A stretch of DNA of 19,697 nt from assembly GCA_045617725.1 (NCBI GenBank), contig JAZLJD010000082.1, forward strand, positions 1 through 19,697. Reading direction: 5' to 3'. Position 1 is the first letter of the stretch. Each line of letters starts with the position of its first letter. Positions 14,309 through 19,697 of the stretch are shown here, one piece after another. The translations under genes were made by a program, and so were the position numbers. This DNA comes from JAZLJD01 sp045617725 (GTDB lineage: Bacteria > Bacillota > Clostridia > Lachnospirales > Lachnospiraceae). The notes beneath the pieces were generated by a model. That model was not told the DNA's origin. It did not search any database and was given only the letters and a program-made list of their open reading frames with translations.

Positions 14309-15739
14309 TTATTCGATTGGCAACAGGTCCTTAAAGGTGTATTGCGCATCTTCATTCGTTGCATCCAATTGGATGGTATAGGTCCTGGTCTGACATCCGC
14401 TTCTCCGCAAAGTAATGTCATGACTGCCGCTTTCCTTCTTAAATACCAGCGGTGAAATACCTATATAAGCTCCGTCCAGATAAATCTCCGTATCCGAAGG
14501 TTCCGTAATAAACACATACGCGGTCGTCGGATTCGATGATACCTTAGAATCCTCCGGTGACGTCGTGGATGCATCCGGTGCGGTGGACGGTGCCGGGCTC
14601 TCAAGATAAACGACCTGCGGCTCTTCCGAAGGCTCTATGCTCGGAAGCGGAAACAGGGTCGGGGATGCGGAAGGCGTTACCGAAGGAGTAGCCGAAGGGG
14701 ATGTGGAAGGGGAAACCGTGGTATCCTTTTTGGCCTCCAGGGTATATGTAAATTCATAGGAAGGACTGCCCGCCTTAAGCCCAAGCGATACGGTTTTGTA
14801 ATCCGCTGCTGCCAGCACGATGCTGTGATTGCCATACTCAAGGTCAGCCTCGCTTGCGGCAATCGACTTGCCGTCAACATAGATCGTCACCTGTGTGTCC
14901 TTGGGAAGAATGCTGAATGTAACATGGCAAAACTTCACCTGCTCAATCTCAACCGCCCCAAGGTCCAGCGTAATCAGCTTTCCGGGCTCAATCGTTACCT
15001 CCATGGAGCCCTCGTTTCCTTCGTTGCTCACCGTAGCGGTGTAGGTTCCCTCCGGAACCGCTATCTCCATATTCTCCGTAATACGGTAAGGCTTGGAAAT
15101 CTCAAGCCAGCCGCCCACAAAGTATGTATCATTCTGAAGTCGCACATATCCGTGACTCTTCTGTACCGAAATGGAATAAACCGTATGATCCCGACCGGCA
15201 ACATTCAGAATGTCACACTCCGCAACATCGGCCAACGTCAGGCGCGTATCTCCGTAAAAAATGGGCAGGTCCTCCGGGAAATTGTACTTCTCCGAACCAA
15301 CCGTCATGGAAAGATTCGCGGCGTCAAAGGAGAAATTTCTGACCTCCAGATCCTCCCACACATCGGTGCTGTAGGTAATCGAAGTAAGAATCTTCCGTTT
15401 TTCTAAAAACCGCACGGTTACAACGTCGCCCACCTCCAGAGCATTCAGTTGCTTCGTTGAGCCGAACTTGTCCGTGATCACCGTATCTCCCGTCGCGTTC
15501 AGGGTATACTGCCTGTGCACCTCAAAATTCCAGAACGAAACCGTGCCGGCCTGCGTGTCCACAGCCGTGATGACTGCAAAGTCCTCCGAATCATAACTGC
15601 CCGGTACATATTCAAGGCCCTCGATGGGGGGCTTCACGGGATTTATCTTCGGTTCCTTCTCCCCGCATCCCGTCAGGGCGCCAAAAACCAGCATGCACAG
15701 AATTCCATATTCAATTATGCGTTTTGTGATTCTCTTCAT
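14309..15739 (-). CDS. PEGA-domain lipoprotein of unknown function
   Basis: This 476-residue probable surface lipoprotein has a signal peptide (KRITKR, hydrophobic core to about 20) ending in the lipobox LTGC, with Cys25 as lipid anchor. Residues about 50-125 and 133-195 look like two related beta-rich units (each ends in a DVV/CDI...I.SI pattern). PEGA-like modules follow at about 227-262, 272-333 and 407-459 (IYLDGAYIGISPL is the clearest). A Ser/Thr/Pro linker (about 340-405) separates the last from the rest and may cross the cell wall. The frame opens earlier at 15817, but the ATG at 15739 has AGGGA five bases upstream and lies one base after the cca stop. No enzyme motif is seen. A role in cell-wall or polysaccharide binding is inference. 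Confidence 0.85.
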   Translation of the reverse strand: MKRITKRIIEYGILCMLVFGALTGCGEKEPKINPVKPPIEGLEYVPGSYDSEDFAVITAVDTQAGTVSFWNFEVHRQYTLNATGDTVITDKFGSTKQLNALEVGDVVTVRFLEKRKILTSITYSTDVWEDLEVRNFSFDAANLSMTVGSEKYNFPEDLPIFYGDTRLTLADVAECDILNVAGRDHTVYSISVQKSHGYVRLQNDTYFVGGWLEISKPYRITENMEIAVPEGTYTATVSNEGNEGSMEVTIEPGKLITLDLGAVEIEQVKFCHVTFSILPKDTQVTIYVDGKSIAASEADLEYGNHSIVLAAADYKTVSLGLKAGSPSYEFTYTLEAKKDTTVSPSTSPSATPSVTPSASPTLFPLPSIEPSEEPQVVYLESPAPSTAPDASTTSPEDSKVSSNPTTAYVFITEPSDTEIYLDGAYIGISPLVFKKESGSHDITLRRSGCQTRTYTIQLDATNEDAQYTFKDLLPIE

Positions 15740-15740
15740 G

Positions 15741-17069
15741 CTAATCCCTATGCGGTACATACATTGATAACAAATACTCTTTTTCATTATGAGAGGGATC
15801 GTCCAAAACATCCGCAAGCATGGCGTTTAGTATCTCTCCGATTTCGGGGCCTTTCGCAAGGCCGACTTCCAGAAGATCCTTGCCGGTTACAGCAAGCTGC
15901 TTAAGGCCGATGCATTCCCGGTTCTCTATAATCTCAGAAGCAATTGCACAAAGGCCGGACAGATGTGTGAGCTTCTCGTCCCTCTTATAATAGCTCTGGG
16001 CCAGAAGATCGGCCCGCATCACGAGCATCAGTCGGTCGAAAATATCCGATCCGACGCGATTCATGGCCCGCCGAACCGCTCTTTTATCGGTCGGAATCCT
16101 CTCATCGTGGAAATGAATCAGTCTTCCTACTATCCGAATGGTTTCGTTGTCCAGTTTCAGGCGTCGCATAATGTCGGTCGCAAGCTCTTCGCTTACACAG
16201 GCATGGCCGTGGAAATGGTCGATTCCCTCACTGTCCGTCGTTTTTGTTTTGGGCTTGCCCATGTCATGAAACAGCATGGCCAGGCGTACATAACGGTCCT
16301 CTTCCGCTTCCGTAAGCGAATGCAGGATGTGCTCGCCCACCGTGTACATGTGATGGGGATTATTCTGCGTCGTTTCCATGCAGGCATCGAGCTCCGGCAA
16401 AACAACCTTCGTAATACCAATCTCATACGCCGTACGCAGCATATCGGGGTGTGGACTCATAATCGTCTTTGTAAGTTCCACCTGAATACGCTCGGCACTG
16501 ATCATGGACAGGCGTCCGGAAAGCTTCCGCATCGCTTCCATGGTCTCTGTTTCCAAAGTATATCCCAGCTGTGCCGCAAAACGAATCGCCCGCAAAATAC
16601 GAAGTGCATCCTCCGTAAAGCGGTCCTCCGGATTGCCCACGCATCGGATAATTCCGTTCTTTAAGTCCTCGCAACCTCCGTACAAATCCACAAGTCCGGT
16701 CGTAGGATTATACGCCATCGCATTAATGGTGAAATCCCGGCGCAGCAGGTCGTCCTTAAGGCAGCCCGTAAACTGCACTTCCCGAGGATGTCTGCCGTCC
16801 TCATACTCGCCATCGATACGAAAGGTCGTCACTTCAAAGCACCCGCCATCCATCAATACGGAAACCGTGCCATGCTTAATGCCCGTGTCAAAGGTATGCG
16901 AAAAAAGGGACTTTACCTGCATCGGCAATGCCGATGTCGTAATGTCCCAATCATTCGGTGTGCGTGAAAGCAGGCTGTCTCTGACACATCCACCTACGAT
17001 GTATGCCTCAAAGCCGGCCCCCTCCAGCGTCTTTATTATCTTTTCTGCCTGTATAGGTATAGAAATCAT
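15741..17069 (-). CDS. cca: CCA tRNA nucleotidyltransferase with HD domain
   Basis: This enzyme adds or repairs the 3' CCA of tRNAs. The 442-residue product has the class II polymerase-beta-like head: GGCVRD (26-31), catalytic aspartates in DWD (40-42), RRDFTINA (110-117), and the base-recognition helix with ERIQVE (193-198). An HD phosphohydrolase-like domain follows, with LFHDMGKPK (His268-Asp269) and HFHGHA. An upstream reading starts at 17126, inside ackA, but the ATG at 17069 has GAGGG six bases before it and is the normal start. It follows ackA by 16 bases and is needed here because the tRNA-Ser at 5620-5705 does not encode CCA. Confidence 0.95.
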   Translation of the reverse strand: MISIPIQAEKIIKTLEGAGFEAYIVGGCVRDSLLSRTPNDWDITTSALPMQVKSLFSHTFDTGIKHGTVSVLMDGGCFEVTTFRIDGEYEDGRHPREVQFTGCLKDDLLRRDFTINAMAYNPTTGLVDLYGGCEDLKNGIIRCVGNPEDRFTEDALRILRAIRFAAQLGYTLETETMEAMRKLSGRLSMISAERIQVELTKTIMSPHPDMLRTAYEIGITKVVLPELDACMETTQNNPHHMYTVGEHILHSLTEAEEDRYVRLAMLFHDMGKPKTKTTDSEGIDHFHGHACVSEELATDIMRRLKLDNETIRIVGRLIHFHDERIPTDKRAVRRAMNRVGSDIFDRLMLVMRADLLAQSYYKRDEKLTHLSGLCAIASEIIENRECIGLKQLAVTGKDLLEVGLAKGPEIGEILNAMLADVLDDPSHNEKEYLLSMYVPHRD

Positions 17070-17085
17070 GCAATTCCCTCTGGCA

Positions 17086-18282
17086 TTACTTCGATACGAT
17101 AGCCTCGGTCTCTCTTGCAATCGCAAGCTCCTCGTTGGTAGGAACTACCATGGTTACAACCTTGCTACCTTCATCGCTCAAAATAACTTCCTCACCACGA
17201 ATCTTGTTACGCTCGGAATCGATGTTGGTTCCGAGGTATCCGAGATACTGACCAATCATCTCTCTGCTCTGGCAGTTATTCTCGCCGACACCGGCGGTAA
17301 ATGCAATGACATCAACACCGTTCATTGCCGCTACATAGGCGCCGATATATTTGGCTACGTGGTAAGCGTAGGTTTCTAATGTTTCAATGGCTCTCTGATT
17401 GCCCTTATCTGCTTCGGCCTGAATATCACGGAAATCACTGGATACACCGGAAAGACCTAAAACACCGGACTTCTTATTCAATACGGAAGACATTTCATCT
17501 GCGGTAAGATGAGCCTTTCCTGCAACAAACGCAACGATAGCGGGATCGATATCACCGCTTCGGGTACCCATAATCAAACCTTCAAGCGGAGTCAGGCCCA
17601 TGGAAGTATCCACGCTCTTACCGTTCATAACTGCAGATACGGAAGCTCCGTTTCCCAAGTGGCAAACAATAATCTTAAGGTCCTCACGTTTCTTGCCCAG
17701 GATTTCAGCGGCACGCTTGCTGACGAAATCATGGCTGGTACCATGGAAGCCGTAACGACGAACCTTGTACTGCTCATAATATTCATAAGGAAGACCGTAA
17801 AGGTAAGCCTTGGGCGGCATGGTCTGATGGAAAGCGGTATCAAACACGCCAACCATGGGAACACCCGGCATTAACTTGCGGCAACTTGCGATACCGGTAA
17901 GGTTCGCAGGATTGTGAAGAGGAGCAAGCTCGCTGCACTCACGAATTCCTTCAATTACCTCATCCGTAATCAGTACGGAAGAAGCAAACTTCTCACCACC
18001 GTGTACAATACGATGTCCTACTGCTTCAATCTCTGCTAAGGATTTGATTGCTCCGGTTACGGGATCGGTCAGGGCATCAATTACTGCCTGAACCGCCTCG
18101 GTGTGGGTCGGAAGAGGAAGCTCCTTACGAATCTTCTCTCCGTCCTTCGGAGTATGAACAATCACACTGCCCTCAATACCGATACGCTCGCACAAACCCT
18201 TGGCAAGCACCTCCTCGGTATTGGTTTCGATGAGCTGATATTTTAATGATGAACTGCCACAATTAATTACGAGAACCTTCAT
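17086..18282 (-). CDS. ackA: Acetate kinase
   Basis: This 398-residue cytoplasmic enzyme of the ASKHA superfamily converts acetyl phosphate and ADP to acetate and ATP, the energy-yielding step of mixed-acid fermentation. Family motifs are visible: VINCGSSSLKYQL at the start, GHRIVHGGEKF, VGVFDTAFHQTMP, YGFHGTSHDFVS, CHLGNGASVSAV, GTRSGDIDP and FTAGVGENN. Full length. The ATG has AAGG eight bases upstream. It lies 36 bases after proS and 16 bases before cca. The usual partner gene pta is not adjacent; it must lie elsewhere if present. Confidence 0.97.
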   Translation of the reverse strand: MKVLVINCGSSSLKYQLIETNTEEVLAKGLCERIGIEGSVIVHTPKDGEKIRKELPLPTHTEAVQAVIDALTDPVTGAIKSLAEIEAVGHRIVHGGEKFASSVLITDEVIEGIRECSELAPLHNPANLTGIASCRKLMPGVPMVGVFDTAFHQTMPPKAYLYGLPYEYYEQYKVRRYGFHGTSHDFVSKRAAEILGKKREDLKIIVCHLGNGASVSAVMNGKSVDTSMGLTPLEGLIMGTRSGDIDPAIVAFVAGKAHLTADEMSSVLNKKSGVLGLSGVSSDFRDIQAEADKGNQRAIETLETYAYHVAKYIGAYVAAMNGVDVIAFTAGVGENNCQSREMIGQYLGYLGTNIDSERNKIRGEEVILSDEGSKVVTMVVPTNEELAIARETEAIVSK

Positions 18283-18318
18283 AGCTTAGGCCTTCTTTCT
18301 ATATATAGGATGAAATGA

Positions 18319-19697
18319 TTAATATGCTCTGCCCCAGTAAACCATCTTGGTTGCTTTTTGGCCACAGCATACACAGGTATCTGCCAAAGTTTCCTGTGCA
18401 AAAGGCATGCAACGGCTGGTTACGGAGAGCTCCTCTTTAATGCGGTCCTCACACTCACGATTACCGCACCACATAGCCTTAACGAAACCGGACTTTTTGT
18501 TAAAGGTATCAACGAACTCATCCCAGGTACGTGCCACATAGGTCTGCGAATCGCGGCGAACGCGTGCACGCTCGAGCATATCCTTCTGGATGGTGGGTAA
18601 GAGCTCTGCGATGGTCTCGGGAATTCGGTCGAGAGCACATTCAATCTTCTCACCATTGTCACGGCGGGCAATGACTGCCTTGCCTGCTTCAATATCCTTG
18701 GGACCGATCTCAATACGAACCGGAATACCTCTCATCTCCTGCTCAGCGAACTTCCATCCGGGGCTCTTGTCGGAATCATCCACTTTTACGCGGAAGCCTT
18801 TCTCAATCAGGGTAGCCTTAAGCTCTGCTGCCTTGGCCAAAACGCCCTCAGCCTGCTGACGGATGGGAACGATCATAACCTGCGTAGGAGCTACCATGGG
18901 AGGAAGTACCAGACCGGAATTGTCACCATGAACCATGATGATTGCGCCGATCAGACGGGTTGTGGTTCCCCAGGAAGTCTGGCAGGGATATTTCAAAGTA
19001 TTGTCTTTGTCCGTGAACTGAATGCCAAATGCACGGGCGAAGCCGTCACCGAAGTTATGGCTGGTTCCGGACTGAAGCGCCTTACCGTCATGCATCAGAG
19101 CTTCGATGGTGTAGGTAGCCTGAGCACCGGCAAATTTCTCTTTGTCCGTCTTGCGACCCTTTACAACGGGAATAGCCAGAACCTGCTCGCAGAAATCCGC
19201 ATAGAGATTCAGCATCTGAACGGTACGGGCCTCGGCCTCCTCAAAGCTTGCATGAATGGTATGACCTTCCTGCCAGAGGAATTCACGCGAACGCAGGAAA
19301 GGACGGGTCTCCTTCTCCCAACGAACGACCGAGCACCACTGGTTATAAACCTTGGGAAGATCACGATAGGACTGCACTTCATTTTTATAGAAATCGCAGA
19401 AAAGAGTCTCGGAAGTGGGACGTACACACATACGCTCCTGAAGAGGCTGAAGGCCACCGTGCGTAACCCACGCAACTTCCGGTGCGAAGCCTTCAACATG
19501 ATCCTTCTCCTTCTCGAGCAGACTCTCGGGAATAAACATAGGAAGATATACATTTTCAACACCGGTTTCTTTGAAACGGGCATCCATCTGTTTCTGAATA
19601 AGCTCCCAAATAGCATAACCTGCGGGCTTAAAAACCATACATCCCTTTACGCTTGTATAATCACAAAGGTCAGCCTTTTTTACAATGTCTGTATACC
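18319..19697 (-). CDS. proS: Prolyl-tRNA synthetase, short (type 3, archaeal/eukaryote-like), 5' end cut by window
   Basis: This class II synthetase charges tRNA-Pro. The frame runs past the first in-frame ATG (19638) to the window edge; upstream codons still read as family sequence (TDIVKKADLCDYTSVKGC), so the gene is truncated here and about 458 residues are visible. Motif 2 region RWEKETRPFLRSREFLWQEG, the GTSHNFGDGFARAFGIQF loop, motif 3 region GTTTRLIGAIIMVHGDNSGLVLPP, an anticodon-binding domain (VMIVPI onward), and a C-terminal zinc-binding domain with CGNREC and CVCCG, ending KMVYWGRAY, are visible. The editing insertion of bacterial ProRS is absent. First visible gene of proS-ackA-cca-lipoprotein. 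Confidence 0.95.
   Translation of the reverse strand, partial: YTDIVKKADLCDYTSVKGCMVFKPAGYAIWELIQKQMDARFKETGVENVYLPMFIPESLLEKEKDHVEGFAPEVAWVTHGGLQPLQERMCVRPTSETLFCDFYKNEVQSYRDLPKVYNQWCSVVRWEKETRPFLRSREFLWQEGHTIHASFEEAEARTVQMLNLYADFCEQVLAIPVVKGRKTDKEKFAGAQATYTIEALMHDGKALQSGTSHNFGDGFARAFGIQFTDKDNTLKYPCQTSWGTTTRLIGAIIMVHGDNSGLVLPPMVAPTQVMIVPIRQQAEGVLAKAAELKATLIEKGFRVKVDDSDKSPGWKFAEQEMRGIPVRIEIGPKDIEAGKAVIARRDNGEKIECALDRIPETIAELLPTIQKDMLERARVRRDSQTYVARTWDEFVDTFNKKSGFVKAMWCGNRECEDRIKEELSVTSRCMPFAQETLADTCVCCGQKATKMVYWGRAY

Noticed and set aside
16504..17379. 291-residue plus-strand open frame
   Set aside because: Antisense to cca and ackA, both complete with all family motifs; no Shine-Dalgarno or domain supports it.
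1..19697. CRISPR array, prophage, toxin-antitoxin or defence system
   Set aside because: No regularly spaced repeats, integrase, phage structural gene, nuclease or toxin-like small gene pair was found; all long frames are accounted for by core genes.

Overview
The window looks like a stable chromosomal core region from an anaerobic Clostridia of the Lachnospiraceae type (Roseburia/Butyrivibrio/Eubacterium rectale-like). This is inferred from the protein sequences, the gene orders (dnaX-ebfC-recR; hup-rqcP-divIC-tilS-hpt-ftsH), the short type-3 prolyl-tRNA synthetase, and a DUF5711-type protein. I see no insertion sequence, prophage, CRISPR array or toxin-antitoxin pair. Every protein gene is on the minus strand. 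The only plus-strand gene is a tRNA-Ser.

Right to left, in the direction of transcription: (1) proS (cut by the right edge)-ackA-cca-PEGA lipoprotein, a tightly packed group covering tRNA charging, acetate formation, CCA addition and an envelope lipoprotein. (2) hup (HU) has its own strong promoter and terminator, with rqcP (S4-domain RNA binder) directly behind that terminator. (3) A promoter drives ftsB/divIC-tilS-hpt-ftsH, with overlapping genes. (4) A consensus promoter drives a cytoplasmic GH13 amylase/neopullulanase and a DUF1972-type glycosyltransferase. (5) Divergent promoters serve tRNA-Ser(CGA) on the plus strand and the six-gene dnaX-ebfC-recR-galM-DUF5711-cvpA operon on the minus strand, which ends at a clear terminator. 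(6) The first ~140 bases hold a perfect-consensus minus-strand promoter plus the -35 of a second one at the very edge. They point out of the window, probably at a highly expressed stable-RNA (rRNA) operon.

The most informative biological signal is an absence. In spore-formers this hup/rqcP/divIC/tilS/hpt/ftsH neighbourhood carries yabP, yabQ and spoIIE; here these are missing and divIC overlaps tilS, which suggests a non-sporulating lineage. The least understood genes are the PEGA lipoprotein coupled to cca, the DUF5711 membrane-anchored protein next to cvpA, and the glycosyltransferase paired with the amylase. I found no convincing undescribed multi-gene system. Several start codons are moved downstream of the longest ORF because Shine-Dalgarno and promoter positions demand it.
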